A DNA stretch of 64,000 nucleotides, taken from NCBI GenBank assembly GCA_963725275.1, contig CAVRXS010000005.1:124001-188000 (forward strand). Reading direction: 5' to 3'. Each line of letters starts with the position of its first letter. The first letter of the stretch is position 1. Both the position numbers and the translations under genes were made by a program. Positions 17,006-28,862 of the stretch are shown here, piece after piece. Below the pieces are notes generated by a model. That model searched no databases, was not told the origin of the DNA, and was given only the letters and a program-made list of their open reading frames with translations. Source of the stretch: Bog-756 sp963725275. GTDB taxonomy: Bacteria; Actinomycetota; Acidimicrobiia; Acidimicrobiales; RAAP-2.

Positions 17006-18895
17006 GTGGCCGACGGATCCGAGGACCTTCCGTACCAGTCCCTCTACCGACGGTTCCGCCCGTCGACCTTCGCCGAGGTCCGTGGTCAGGATCATGTCGT
17101 CCTGGCCCTGCGCAACGCGGTGCGCGACGGCCGGGTGGCCCACGCCTACCTGTTCAGTGGCCCCCGGGGAACCGGCAAGACCTCCACCGCCCGCATCCTG
17201 GCAAAGGCGCTCAACTGCACCGACCTCCACGACGGCGAGCCGTGCGGGGTGTGCGCGTCGTGCGTCGAGATCGCCCGCGGGACCTCGCTCGATGTCCATG
17301 AGCTCGATGCCGCCTCCAACAACGGGGTCGATGCCATGCGGGACCTCGTCTCGCGGGCCGCACTCGGCTCTCCCGGCCGGCAGAAGGTCTACATCGTCGA
17401 CGAGGTCCACATGCTCTCCAACGCCGCATCCAATGCGCTGTTGAAGACCCTGGAGGAGCCGCCGCCCCACGTGGTCTTCGTGCTGGCCACGACCGATCAG
17501 CAGAAGGTCCTGCCCACCATCCGCAGCCGCACCCAGCACTACGAGTTCCACCTCCTCGGTCCGGACACCTTGACCGAGCTCCTCTCCCAGGTCCGGCGCG
17601 ACGCGCACCTCGAGGTCGGCGACGACGCGCTCGACCTGGCGGTCCGTCGTGGTCGCGGCTCGGCCCGGGACGCCCTCTCGGTGCTCGACCAGGTGGTGGC
17701 GTCCGACGCCGTCGACGACGACCTGCCCGAACTGGACGAGGTGGTCGAGGCCCTCGCCGAACGGGACGTGGGTCGGGCCCTGGTTGCCGTGGCCCGCCTG
17801 ACCGGGGTCGGCTTCAGCCCCCAGCAGCTCACGGTCGACCTGGTCGACCACTTGCGTCAGGGGTTCCTGGCCATCGTGGCTCCGGAGCTGGTCACCGTGT
17901 CAGGCGCGGAGCGGGATGCGCTGGCGTCCCAGGCATCCCGGGTGGGCCTTGCCGCCCTCGTCCAGGCCATGGAGCTGCTCGGGCTTGCCCAGGTGGCCAT
18001 GCGGGAGGCACCCGATCCGAGGGTCACCCTCGAGGTGGCACTGGTCAGACTCGCCCACCCGGAAGCGGACGACTCGCCCGCAGCCTTGTTGGCCCGCATC
18101 GAGCGTCTCGAGTCCGACCGGGCGGCGCCGGTCGGCGAGGCGCGGTCCACGCCGCAACCGTCCCCCGCGCGTCCGGCGGACTCCGACGCGCGTTCGGCGG
18201 TGTCGGTCGAGCCCGAGCCGGTCGAGGCGGGGCCGGTCGGGCCCAGGAAGACCCTCGGTGCGGTGCGGAGGCAGACGCCGCCTCCGGTCGGGCCGCCGCA
18301 GCAGGCGGTGCCCGCACAGCCAGCTACCGAAGAACCGCCGACAGAGGAGCCGGTCCCGGCCGTGCCCCTCGACCGCAGGGCCCAGGCTGTGGCCGCGGCG
18401 TTCCCGACGCGCGACCAGCTCGTTCAGGCCTGGGGTGATCAGGTGATCGGCCGGCTCCGTCCGAAGGCCAAGGCCCTCTACCAGGCCGGTCGGTTCGTCG
18501 GGGTCGACGGAGAACGGGCCCGGTTCGGTCTGCCCAACGAGACGCATTGCAGCCGGTGCGCGGAGATGCAGGACGAGGTCGAGGCAGCCCTGGGCGAGTG
18601 CTTCGGCCGGCCGGTCGGCTTGGAGCTGGTCGTGGACGCCGGGGCGGGTGAGCCCGACGGCGCCGCCGACAGACCCGCGGGTCCGGATTCCGGCGCACCG
18701 GTCGACACATCAGCGCGCCCTGCGGCCAGATCGGCGGCACGGACCCCTGCCGTCGTTGCCGCGCCGGCCCCGGAGCCCGACGACGAACACGATCTCTCCG
18801 CATTCGACGAGGCCGGCACCGAGGTGGCCGAGTTCGACAACTCGGCCGAGGCGCGGGTGCTCCAGGCGTTCCCCGGTGCCGAGGAGGTGGAGTAG
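17006..18895 (+). CDS. dnaX: DNA polymerase III subunit gamma/tau
   Basis: 629 residues from GTG 17006. AAA+ clamp-loader domain: Walker A GPRGTGKTST at 52-61, zinc-binding cysteines (CTDLHDGEPCGVCASC) at about 72-87, Walker B VDEVHML, sensor 1 TTD and the SRC-like SRT. Domain III ends near 370; a Pro/Ala/Glu-rich linker (about 375-470) leads to a tau-like DnaE/DnaB-binding region and a second disordered acidic tail. No A-rich slippery heptamer is evident, so a separate gamma product is not predicted. recR starts on the base after its stop. Confidence 0.95.
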   Translation: MADGSEDLPYQSLYRRFRPSTFAEVRGQDHVVLALRNAVRDGRVAHAYLFSGPRGTGKTSTARILAKALNCTDLHDGEPCGVCASCVEIARGTSLDVHELDAASNNGVDAMRDLVSRAALGSPGRQKVYIVDEVHMLSNAASNALLKTLEEPPPHVVFVLATTDQQKVLPTIRSRTQHYEFHLLGPDTLTELLSQVRRDAHLEVGDDALDLAVRRGRGSARDALSVLDQVVASDAVDDDLPELDEVVEALAERDVGRALVAVARLTGVGFSPQQLTVDLVDHLRQGFLAIVAPELVTVSGAERDALASQASRVGLAALVQAMELLGLAQVAMREAPDPRVTLEVALVRLAHPEADDSPAALLARIERLESDRAAPVGEARSTPQPSPARPADSDARSAVSVEPEPVEAGPVGPRKTLGAVRRQTPPPVGPPQQAVPAQPATEEPPTEEPVPAVPLDRRAQAVAAAFPTRDQLVQAWGDQVIGRLRPKAKALYQAGRFVGVDGERARFGLPNETHCSRCAEMQDEVEAALGECFGRPVGLELVVDAGAGEPDGAADRPAGPDSGAPVDTSARPAARSAARTPAVVAAPAPEPDDEHDLSAFDEAGTEVAEFDNSAEARVLQAFPGAEEVE

Positions 18896-19503
18896 GTGGC
18901 CATCTTCACCGGACCGCTGCAGGCCCTCATCGACGAGTTGGGCCGCCTGCCCGGCGTCGGCCCCAAGTCCGCCCAGCGGATCACCTTCCACCTGCTCAAG
19001 GTGGCCCCCGAGGACGCACTGCGCCTGGCGGAGGCCATCATCGCGGTCAAGGAGCGGATCACCCTGTGCACCCGCTGCTTCAACGTCGCCGAGGGCGGGC
19101 TCTGCGCCATCTGCCTCGACGACCGACGCGACGGCTCCTCGGTCTGTGTGGTCGAGGACCCGCGGGACATCGTCTCGGTCGAGAAGACCGGCGAGTTCTC
19201 GGGGACGCTACCACGTCCTCCAGGGTGCGCTCAACCCGATCGAGGGCATCGGCCCCGACCAGCTCCGGGTGCGCGAGCTGCTGGGCGCGCGTCGAGACCG
19301 AGGGCATCACCGAGGTCATCCTCTGCACCAATCCGAACCTCGAAGGCGAGGCCACGGCCATGTACCTGGCCCGGCTGCTCAAGCCGCTGGGTCTGTCGGT
19401 GACCCGCATCGCCAGCGGCCTGCCGGTCGGGGGCGACCTCGAGTACGCCGACGAGCTGACACTCGGGCGGGCGCTCGAGGGACGTCGCGAGGTGGACGCC
19501 TGA
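18896..19503 (+). CDS. recR: Recombination protein RecR (two inserted bases)
   Basis: About 202 residues once repaired. Contains the helix-hairpin-helix GRLPGVGPKSAQRITFHLL, four-cysteine zinc finger CTRCFNVAEGGLCAIC (about residues 57-72), and a Toprim domain (SVCVVEDPRD, then VILCTNPNLEGEATA). Two extra G bases, near 19201 and 19288, break the frame; after repair it runs through to a normal terminus. Works with RecFO in loading RecA at gaps. Starts with GTG abutting dnaX, hence co-transcribed. Confidence 0.9.
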
Positions 19504-19561
19504 CGGTCCGAACCCTCGGCCGGATGGGCACCGGACCGGACGGGTGGGGCACGATGGGGGG

Positions 19562-20153
19562 ATGGCGAGCCACCCGGAAGAGCACGTCCGGCTCCTGTGG
19601 CTCCTGCGACACGCGAAGGCGGCGTCCGACGCACCGCGGGGTGGTGGCGACCACGAGCGTCCGCTGACTGCTCGCGGCCGCCGCGACGCCGACCGCGCTC
19701 GGAAAGCGTCTGGCGAGCGAGGACCCTCCCCTCGGCATCCCCGGGGGCCGCCGGCCCGACCTCGCTGTCTGCTCGTCCGCGGTGCGGACCCGTCAGACCG
19801 CCGACCTGGTCCTCGGCGAGCTGGGCAGCCGGGTCCCCCTCGACTCCTTCCGCTCCCTCTACGACGCGGACACCGAGACCGTGCTCGGCTACGTGCGCGA
19901 GTTCGACGACGAGGTGCGGTCGGCCATGATCGTCGGCCACAACCCGACGATGTACCGGCTGACCTGGGAGCTCCAGCGTCCGGACGGGGACCACCGGTCG
20001 GCGACGGCCGATGGGCGATCGGGCCGCGACCACCTCGAGAAAGCCGGGTTCCCGACCTGTGCGCTGGGAGTACTGGCGCTCGACGTGGACTCTTGGGAGG
20101 ACGTCGACAGCGGCTGCGGCACGCTCGTCGGCCTCTTCGCGCCGCCCTACTGA
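19562..20153 (+). CDS. SixA-like histidine phosphatase (one inserted base)
   Basis: About 196 residues. Catalytic motif LLRHAKA (RHG-type) near the N-terminus, then RTRQTADLV and VGHNPTM, the second catalytic histidine motif of the SixA branch. One extra C at about 19694 shifts the frame between the two parts. The family removes phosphate from phospho-histidine or small phosphorylated molecules; target unknown here. It follows recR by 58 bases on the same strand. Confidence 0.8.
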
Positions 20154-20165
20154 CCCTCGTTCGGG

Positions 20166-21354
<1,189 letters not shown>

Positions 21355-21505
21355 GCAACCTCCACGGCCTGGTGGCCGGTTCAGGCGGCGTTCCCCCTGG
21401 GCCCGCCACGACGACAGGCAGCCATGATACGGCGTCCCCGCTCGGGTGGACCACACGGCGCCGCCCGGGTGGCCCCTCCGGACCGGCGGGCTATCCTCGC
21501 CTCCC

Positions 21506-22856
21506 ATGCAGGAGCATCCTGACAGCGATCCTGGCCGGCGCGCCCGGCGACGAGCTCGGCCGCGCTGCCCCTCCCCGAGTCGTACCGGGCCGCCTTCGTG
21601 CGCGCGCGACGAGGTCGGGATGTTCGACGGGCCTGGCCTCCGAGGACAAGGACCCGCGGAAGTCCCTCCACGTCGGCGAGGTGGCCGTGCCCGAGCTCGC
21701 CCCCGACGAGGCCTACGTGGCGGTGATGGCCTCGTCGATCAACTTCAACACCGTGTGGACCTCGATCTTCGAGCCGCTGCCCACCTTCGGCTTCCTCGAC
21801 CGGCTGGGCCGGGAGAGCGTCTGGGGGGCCCGCCACGCGCTCGACTACCACGTGGTCGGCTCGGACGCCTCGGGCGTCGTGCTGCGGGTCGGCTCGGCTG
21901 TGCGCAACTGGCGGCCGGGCGACAAGGTCACGGTGCACTGCAACTACGTCGACGACCAGGACCCGACCGCCCACGACGACTCGATGCTGGCCGCCAACCA
22001 GCGGATCTGGGGCTTCGAGACCAACTTCGGCGGCCTGGCCGACCTGGCCGTCGTGAAGGCCAACCAGCTCATGCCCAAGCCGACCCACCTGACCTGGGAG
22101 GAGGCGGCGGTCAACGCCCTGTGCAACTCGACCGCCTACCGCATGCTCGTCTCGCACAACGGCGCCCCGATGCACCAGGGCGACCGGGTGCTCGTGTGGG
22201 GGGCCACGGGCGGGCTCGGGCAGCTTCGCCGTCCAGTACGTGCTGAACGGCGGCGGCATCCCGGTCGGCGTGGTCTCCTCGCCGGACAAGGTGGAGCTGC
22301 TCCACGACCTCGGCGTCGAGGCGGTCATCGACCGCAAGGCGGCCGGCTACCGGTTCTGGAAGGACGAGCACACCCAGGACGAGTCCGAGTGGCGACGCCT
22401 CGGCAAGGACATCCGCGCCCTCGTCGGCGACGACCCCGACATCGTCTTCGAGCACCCCGGCCGCCAGACCATGGGCGCGTCGGTCTTCGTCGGCCAAGCG
22501 GGGCGGCACCGATCGTGACCTGCGCGGCGACCTCGGGCTACATGATCGAGTACGACAACCGCCACCTCTGGATGAAGCTCAAGACCATCAAGGGCTCGCA
22601 CTTCGCCAACTACCGGGAGGCCTGGGACGCCAACCAGCTGGTCTGCGAGGGCAAGGATCCTGCCGCCGCTGTCGGCCGTCTACCCCCTCGAGCGAGGTGG
22701 GCGAGGCGGCGCTACCAGGTCCACCGGAACCTGCACGAGGGCAAGATCGGCGTGCTGTGCCTCGCCCCCGAGGAGGGTCTCGGCATCGACGACCCCGAGC
22801 TGCGGGCCGAGGTCGGCGAGGACCGGATCACCCTCTTCCGGCGGCACGGGGCATGA
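21506..22856 (+). CDS. ccr: Crotonyl-CoA carboxylase/reductase (several inserted bases)
   Basis: About 447 residues after repair. An MDR-fold NADPH enzyme. The CO2-binding residues known from characterised Ccr are visible: Asn in INFNTVW, Phe-Glu in GFETNFGG, and His in EHPGRQTMGAS. The Rossmann GATGGLG motif and the C-terminal HRNLHEGKIGVLCLAP also match. Reductively carboxylates crotonyl-CoA to ethylmalonyl-CoA. Insertions are recognisable near 21514, 21570-21640, 22225, 22497, 22665 and 22695; no stop interrupts the repaired frame. Its stop overlaps the start of the epimerase gene (ATGA). Confidence 0.9.
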
Positions 22857-23271
22857 CGCCGAGCCGCCTGCTGACCGAGATCGACCACGTGGCCATCGCC
22901 GTGCGACGACCTCGACGCCGCCGTCGCCTGGTACGCGCGAGACCTTCGGGGCCGACGGTCGCCCACCGCGAGGCGGTCGAGCCCGACGGGGTCGAGGAGG
23001 CGCTCCTCAAGGTGGCCGACTCCTACGTCCAGCTGCTCACCCCGACCCGCGACGACTCGCCGGTGGCCAAGTTCCTCGAGCAGCGCGGGCGAGGGCCTCC
23101 ACCACGTCGGCTACCGGGTGGACGACTGCGCGGCGGCCCTCGCAGGCGGTCAAGGACCGCGGGGGCCAGGTCATCGACGAGGCGCCCCGGCCCGGGTCGC
23201 GGGGGACGACGGTCGCCTTCGTCCACCCGAAGGCGTCGTTCGGCACGCTGATCGAGCTCGTCCAGGAGTAG
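22853..23271 (+). CDS. Ethylmalonyl-CoA/methylmalonyl-CoA epimerase (several inserted bases)
   Basis: About 137 residues of the glyoxalase/VOC fold: IDHVAIAV at the N-terminus provides the first metal His, EGLHHVGYRVDD the central one, and GTLIELVQE the terminal metal Glu. Insertions near 22905, 22943, 23089 and 23150 split it. Interconverts (2R) and (2S) ethylmalonyl- or methylmalonyl-CoA, the step between Ccr and the mutase. Coupled to ccr by the ATGA overlap, which supports action on ethylmalonyl-CoA. Confidence 0.85.
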
Positions 23272-23310
23272 GGTCCGACGCCCCGGTGAGCGCTCGGTAG
23301 CCTCGGTCGC

Positions 23311-24883
23311 ATGGAGCACTCGATGACCGCAGCGGCTGGAGGAGCTCGACCGAGCGCCGGGAGGAGGCCCTGCACGCCGGGCTCGCCAGCGGCGGTCGAG
23401 CGCCAGCACGCCAAGGGCAAGATGACCGCCCGCGAGCGGATCGACTACCTCCTCGACGACGGCTCGTTCCAGGAGCTCGACATGCTGGCCCGCCACCGGG
23501 CCCACGGCATGGGCCTCGAGGACAACCGCCCCTACACCGACGGGGTCGTCACCGGGTTCGGCACCATCGACGGCCGCCGGGTCTGCGTCTTCTCGCCAGG
23601 ACTTCACCGTCTTCGGCGGCGCGCTCGGCGAGGTGTTCGCCGAGAAGATCCACAAGGTCATGGACCTGGCCACCTCGATCGGCGTGCCGATGATCGGCCT
23701 CAACGACGGCGCCGGGGCCCGCATCCAGGAGGGCGTGGTCTCGCTGCACTCCTACGGCGGGCATCTTCCTCCGCAACGTCCAGGCCTCCGGGCGTGATCC
23801 CCCAGATCAGCGTGATCCTCGGCCCGTGCGCCGGCGGTGCGGTCTACTCGCCCGGCCATGACCGACTTCATCTTCATGGTCCAGGGCACCTCGCCACATG
23901 TTCATCACCGGACCCGACGTGGTGAAGACGGTCACCGGCGAGGACGTGACCCTCGAGGAGCTCGGCGGGGCCATGAGCCACGCCACCAAGTCGGGGGTGG
24001 CCACCTTCGTCGCCGCCCGACGAGAAGGCCTGCCTCGACGACGTCCGCTACCTGCTCTGCTTCCTGCCCTCCAACAACCTCGAGGAGCCGCCGCTCGTGG
24101 TCTCGGGCGACGACCCCGAGCGGCTGACCCCCGAGCTGCGTCGACCTGATGCCGGCCTCGCCCAACCAGCCCTACGACATGAAGAAGGTCATCGCGGCGG
24201 TCGTCGACGACGGCGAGTACTTCGAGGTCCACCCCCACTGGGCGATGATCCATCACCTGCGGCTTCGCCCGCATCGACGGCCGCGTGGTCGGCATCGTCG
24301 GCAACCAGCCCGCCGATCCTGGCCGGCGTGCTCGACATCGACTCCTCGGAGAAGGCGGCCCGCTTCGTGCGCACCTGCGACGCCTTCAACATCCCGCTCG
24401 TCACCTTCGTCGACGTGCCCGGCTTCATGCCCGGCACCGACCAGGAGTACGGCGGGATCATCCGCCACGGCGCCAAGCTCCTCTACGCCTACTGCGAGTC
24501 GACGGTGCCGCGGATCCAGATCATCACCCGCAAGGCCTACGGCGGCGCCTACGTGGTCATGAACTCGAAGTCGATCGGCGCCGACCTGGCCTTCGCCTGG
24601 CCGTCGGCCGAGCTCGCCGTGATGGGCCCGCAGGGCGCGGTCGAGATCGTCTACCGCCGCGAGCTGGCCGAGGCCGACCGACCCGGTGGCGCCGCCGCGG
24701 GCGAGCTGGTCGAGGAGTACACCGAGCGCTACGCCAACCCGTACATCGCGGCCGAGCGCGGCTACGTCGACGACGTCATCGACCCCGCCGAGACCCGCCG
24801 GGTCCTCGTCCGCGAGCCTCGCCCTGCTGGCCTCCAAGCGCGAGGAGCTGCCGAAGCGCAAGCACGGGAACGTGCCGCTGTGA
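23311..24883 (+). CDS. pccB: Propionyl-CoA/acyl-CoA carboxylase beta subunit (about 15 inserted bases)
   Basis: About 519 residues when repaired. Carboxyltransferase domains: N-terminal GKMTARERIDYLLDDGSFQE, the first oxyanion region GLNDGAGARIQEG, central ILGPCAGGAVYSPAMTDF, ITGPDVVKTVTGE, and C-terminal FVDVPGFMPGTDQEYGGII with ITRKAYGGAYVVMNSK and MGPQGAVEI. All are family hallmarks. Almost every 100 bases a single G or C is inserted, e.g. near 23601, 23760, 23797, 23858, 23893, 24020, 24250 and 24312. Transfers CO2 from biotin to propionyl-CoA, supplying methylmalonyl-CoA. No alpha subunit is in the window. Confidence 0.88.
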
Positions 24884-25068
24884 CGCGGGCTCGCCGCCCG
24901 ATCGACCCCGCGGTGCTGGCCCGTGCTGGCCGCGCGGTCGATCCAGGTCTGGCCGCGGCCGCAGCGGTCGTGGCCGGCCAGCCGGCGCGCGCGACCAGGA
25001 CGCCGGCGTGGCGGTTCAGCGGCCGGTGGTGGTCCAGCCCGTCCCGCGCGCAGAGCCCGGCCGGCTGA
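24880..25068 (+). CDS. Small protein coupled to pccB, possible carboxylase epsilon-like subunit
   Basis: A GTG at 24880 overlaps the pccB stop (GTGA). The 62-codon frame reads RRPIDPAVLA..., an alanine/valine-rich helix, then TPAWRFSGRWW before TGA 25066-25068. The position directly behind the beta subunit, the short length and the Trp-rich tail recall the small epsilon/accessory subunits of actinobacterial acyl-CoA carboxylases, but similarity is only by pattern. At least one inserted base probably affects the helix, so the exact sequence is unreliable. Confidence 0.35.
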   Translation: MTRARRPIDPAVLARAGRAVDPGLAAAAAVVAGQPARATRTPAWRFSGRWWSSPSRAQSPAG

Positions 25069-25090
25069 CCGGCCGTGGTCCGGGGGCCGA

Positions 25091-27116
25091 TCAGCGGCTG
25101 GCCGCGGCGACTGCTCGACCAGCGTCGAGCAGGTCGCTCCATGATCGCGGCCGAACTCGAAGTCCTTGGGCGTGTAGACGGCGCCACGCCCTTGCCCGAG
25201 GAGCACCTCGGCGTCCTCGGGCGGGATGATCCCGCCGACCACCACCGGGGCGTCGACCCCTTCCGCACGCAGGCGGTCGAGGACCTCGGGGACCAGCTCG
25301 AGGTGGGAGCCCGAGAGGATCGAGAGCCCGACCACGTCGACGTCCTCGTCGCGGGCGGCCGCGACGATCTCGGCCGGGCGTGAGCCGGATCCCCTGGTAG
25401 ACGACCTCGAAGCCGGCGTCGCGGGCGGCGACGGCGATCTGCTCGGCCCCGTTGGAGTGCCCGTCGAGCCCGGGCTTGGCGACGAGCAGGCGGGGCGGGC
25501 CCCCGTCCCGTCGGCCGAGCGCCCGGGCCCGGGCCGAGCACCCGCCGGAAGGCTCGCCCCGCGGTGACCGACGCCCCCGCCGACCCCGGTCGGCGCCCGG
25601 TACTCACCGAAGACCTCGCGCAGCGCCGCCCGCCCACTCGCCGGTGGTGCCCGCCGGCGTGGGCCAGGGCGATGGTGGCGGCCATGACGTTGGCTCGGGT
25701 CGTCCTCGCCGCCGCGGCGCAGCGTCGTCGAGCGCCCGGGCGACCGCGGCGCCGTCGCGCTGCGCCCGCCAGGCCGCCACGTCGGCGCGCAGCTCGGCCT
25801 CGACGGCCGGGTCGACCTTCGAGGATCGACCTCGCCCCGCTGGCCGGCGCGAGCGGCGAGTCGGCGGTCTCGGTGAAGCAGTTGACCCCGACCACCTGCT
25901 GCTCGCCGGTCTCGATGCGCCGCGACCCGCTCGGCCTGGCTTGCGACGAGCCGGGTCTTCAGCTCGTCGATGGCCTCGAACGCGCCGCCCAGCGCGAGCA
26001 CGTCGTCGAGCTCGGCCGAGGCGGCCTCGACCAGCTTCGGCCGTCTTCTCCTCCATGACCATCGAGCCGTCGAAGATGTCGTCGTACTCGAGCAGGTCGG
26101 ACTCGAAGGCGAGGATCTGCTGGATCCGCAGCGACCACTGCTGGTCCCAGGGCCGGGGGAGCCCGAGCGCCTCGTTCCAGGCCGGGAGCTGGATGGCGCG
26201 GGCCCGGGCGTTCCGGGACAGGGTGACGCCGAGCGTCTCGAGCACGATCCGGGGCACGTTGTTCTCCGGCTGCGCCTCGGTGAGCCCGAGCGAGTTGACC
26301 TGGACGCCGTAGCGGAAGCGCCGGAGCTTCGGGTCGGTCACGCCGTAGCGCTCAGCGCAGATCCGGTCCCACAGCGCGGTGAAGGCGCGCATCTTGCAGG
26401 TCTCCTCGACGAAGCGGACCCCGGCGTTGACGAAGAAGCTGATCCGCCCGACCACGTCGGGGAAGCTGCGTCGGCCGCGATCTGGCCCGAGTCGCGCACC
26501 GCGTCGAGGACGTCGATGGCGGTGGCCAGCGCGTAGGCGACCTCCTGGACCGGGGTGGCCCCGGCCTCCTGGAGGTGGTAGCTGCAGACGTTGATCGGGT
26601 TCCACTTGGGGACGTTGCGGACCGTGTAGGCGATCGTGTCGACGGTGAGCCGCCGGCTCGGGACCGGCGGGAAGATGTAGGTCCCCCGCGAGAGGTACTC
26701 CTTCACGATGTCGTTCTGGGTGGTGCCCTGCAGCACGCGGGGGTCGACGCCGTGGTCCTCGGCGTTGGCGATGTAGAGGCCGAGCAGCCACGGCCGCGGT
26801 GGCGTTGATGGTCATCGACGTGTTCATCTACTCGACCGGGATGCCGTCGAGGAGCTGCGCCATGTGGCCGAGGTGGGCGACGGGCACGCCGACCTTGCCG
26901 ACCTCGCCGGCCGCCTGCCGGGGCGTCGGGGTCGTAGCCGGTCTGGGTGGGCAGGTCGAAGGCGATCGAGAGGCCGGTCTGGCCCTTGGCCAGGTTGGTC
27001 CGGTACAGCTCGTTGGAGGCGCGCGGCCGTCGAGTGCCCCGAGTAGGTCCGCATCACCCACGGCTCGTCCCGCACCGGGCCTCGCCGTCGGAGCCTGTCG
27101 TACCCGTCACGCTCAC
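25091..27116 (-). CDS. ecm: Ethylmalonyl-CoA mutase, B12-dependent (MeaA/Ecm type; many inserted bases)
   Basis: About 660 residues after repair. Catalytic barrel: WVMRTYSGHSTA, GQTGLSIAFDLPTQTGYD, MNTSMTINATA, GTTQNDIVKEYLSRGTYIFP, NVCSYHLQEAGATPVQE, PAWNEALGLPRPWDQQW. The C-terminal B12 domain reads GLDGHSNGAEQ (DxHxxG), VVGLSILSGSHLELVPEV, VVVGGIIPPEDA and AVYTPKDF. The SILSGSHL and VYTPKDF sequences are those of ethylmalonyl-CoA mutase (MeaA), not the methylmalonyl-CoA enzyme. Repaired reading ends at TGA (25093-25091). Start taken at GTG 27116; GTG 27110 is the alternative. Converts ethylmalonyl-CoA to methylsuccinyl-CoA. Confidence 0.85.
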
Positions 27117-27182
27117 CCCTCCATTGTGGCCGCGCCCGGACCGGGGGCCGACATCCCCGGCGGGGCTGAGCCGACGCCGGCA

Positions 27183-28038
27183 TCAGCTCGCGGTAGTCGT
27201 AGAAGCCCTGGCCCGACTTCCGCCCGAGCTGCTCGGCCGCCACCATCCGCCGCAGCAGCGGCACGGCCGCGTAGTTCGGATCGCGGAACTCGTCGTAGAG
27301 GGCGTCGAGGATGGCGAGGCGAGGTGTCCAGCCCGACCAGGTCGAGCAGGGCGAACGGGCCCATCGGGAAGCCGCAGCCGCCCATCATGGCGGCGTCGAT
27401 GTCCTCGATCGTGGCCACCCCCTGCTCGAGCAGGCGCACCGCGTTGTTGAGGTAGGGGAAGAGGAGCGCGTTCACGACGAACCCGGCCTGGTCCTTGACC
27501 TCGACCGGCGTCTTCCCGCAGGCCTCGGCGAAGGCGCGGGCCGCGGCGATGGTCTGCGTCGGAGGCGGTGATCGGCCGGACCACCTCGACCAGGGACATG
27601 ACCGGCGCCGGGTTGAAGAAGTGGATGCCGCAGACCTGCTCGGGGCGGCCGGTCTCCATGGCCAGCTCGACGACCGGGAGGGTCGAGGTGTTGGTGGCCA
27701 GGATGGCGTGGTCGTCGGAGATCCGGTCGAGCTCGTCGAAGAGCTCCTTCTTGACGGCCAGGTCCTCGACGACCGACTCGATGACCAGGTCGACGTCCGA
27801 GGGCTGCCAGGTCCGAGGTGCCGGTGACCCGGCCCAGGGCCTGGTCCCGCTCCTCCTCGGTCCGCTTGCCCTTTTCGATCTGGCGGTCGAGCGACTTCTC
27901 GAGCGCGGCCAGCGTGGCGTCCGCGGTGGACTGGCTCCTCGAGCGCAGGACCACCTCGAAGCCGTTGACGGCGGCCACCTCGGCGATGCCCGACCCCATG
28001 ATCCCCGAACCGACGATACCCACGCGTGCGATTGACAT
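27183..28038 (-). CDS. 3-hydroxybutyryl-CoA dehydrogenase (several inserted bases)
   Basis: About 283 residues. Rossmann motif VGIVGSGIMGSGIAEVAAVNG at the N-terminus, ILATNTSTLPV, catalytic His in GIHFFNPAPVMSLVEVV, and the C-terminal dimer domain (NALLFPYLNNAVRLLEQGVA, GPFALLDLVGLD, GRKSGQGFYDYR). Insertions near 27195, 27325, 27558, 27810 and 27938; the repaired frame stops at TGA 27185-27183. Reduces acetoacetyl-CoA or oxidises 3-hydroxybutyryl-CoA, linking the thiolase to crotonyl-CoA. Same strand as the mutase gene with a 66-base gap. Confidence 0.88.
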
Positions 28039-28113
28039 GGTGGGGATGTTACTGGGGAGTCAGGGGGCCGGGCTCCGGCGTCGCCTGCCCTGGCGCGCTC
28101 TACAGTTGCGTCG

Positions 28114-28806
28114 GTGGACGCGACCCCTGGGATCCTGGCGTTGGTCGGCGGCGGAGAATGGCGGGAGGGCTGCACCTTCGACGCGGAGCTGCTGGCCGCC
28201 TCGGGCTCCGACGAGGTGCTCGTCCTCCCGACCGCCGGCGCCTACGAGCACCCGGAGCGCCTGGTGGTGGAGGCCGGTGCGTGGTTCGAGGCGTTGGGCG
28301 GCCGGGTCGAGGGTCTGATGGTCCTCGCCAGGGCCGATGCCGAGGACGAGGGGGCCGCGGCGGTGGTGCGCCGGGCCCGGTTCGTCTACCTCGCCGGCAG
28401 CTCGCCGATGCACGTCCGGACCGTGCTCAAGCACTCCAGGGTGTGGGACGCGCTGGTCGCGGCCTGGCGCGATGGGGCGGTCGTAGCGGGGTCGTCCGGT
28501 GCGGCGATGGTGCTCACCGACCCGATGGTCGACGCCCGCGGTGGGGGGCTCACCGTCGGTCTGGGTCTGGTGTCCGGGGTGGCCGTCGTGCCCCACTTCG
28601 GCGACACCCACGAGGACGGGCACGGCGAGAAGCTGCACCGCTCGGTGCAGCTGGCTCCGGTCGGCACCCCGCTGGTCGGCATCCCCGAGCGCACCGCCCT
28701 CATCCGGGACCCCGCGGGCAGCTGGCGGTCGGCCGGCGCGGTCCCGGTGGCCGTCTTCCTCGACGGGTCGGTGGCCGAGGCCGGTCTCGGGGCACTCCCG
28801 GTCTGA
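28114..28806 (+). CDS. Peptidase S51 family protein (cyanophycinase/dipeptidase E-like)
   Basis: 230 residues from GTG 28114, frame intact even though it lies inside the indel-rich block. LALVGGGEW at the start, VLPTAGAYE, FVYLAGSSPMHV and the nucleophile elbow VAGSSGAAMVL match S51 serine hydrolases; the following GLGLVSGVAVVPHFG contains the active-site His region. Cleaves Asp-X dipeptides, cyanophycin or related acidic peptides; which is not decidable. Monocistronic, divergent from the dehydrogenase gene. Confidence 0.75.
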   Translation: MDATPGILALVGGGEWREGCTFDAELLAASGSDEVLVLPTAGAYEHPERLVVEAGAWFEALGGRVEGLMVLARADAEDEGAAAVVRRARFVYLAGSSPMHVRTVLKHSRVWDALVAAWRDGAVVAGSSGAAMVLTDPMVDARGGGLTVGLGLVSGVAVVPHFGDTHEDGHGEKLHRSVQLAPVGTPLVGIPERTALIRDPAGSWRSAGAVPVAVFLDGSVAEAGLGALPV

Positions 28807-28862
28807 GCCGGACGTCGCGCTGGGGCGACCCCGCGCTGCCGGCCTCCGTGCGGTGCGGCGCT

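Noticed and set aside
17006..18895. dnaX internal frameshift producing gamma
   Set aside because: No A-AAA-AAG-type slippery heptamer is present near the domain III-IV boundary; only the full-length tau form is supported.
24589..26001. Several long plus and minus frames around 24-26 kb as separate Arg/Pro-rich proteins
   Set aside because: They are out-of-frame translations of the pccB and ecm genes, created by the inserted bases and the GC-rich composition.
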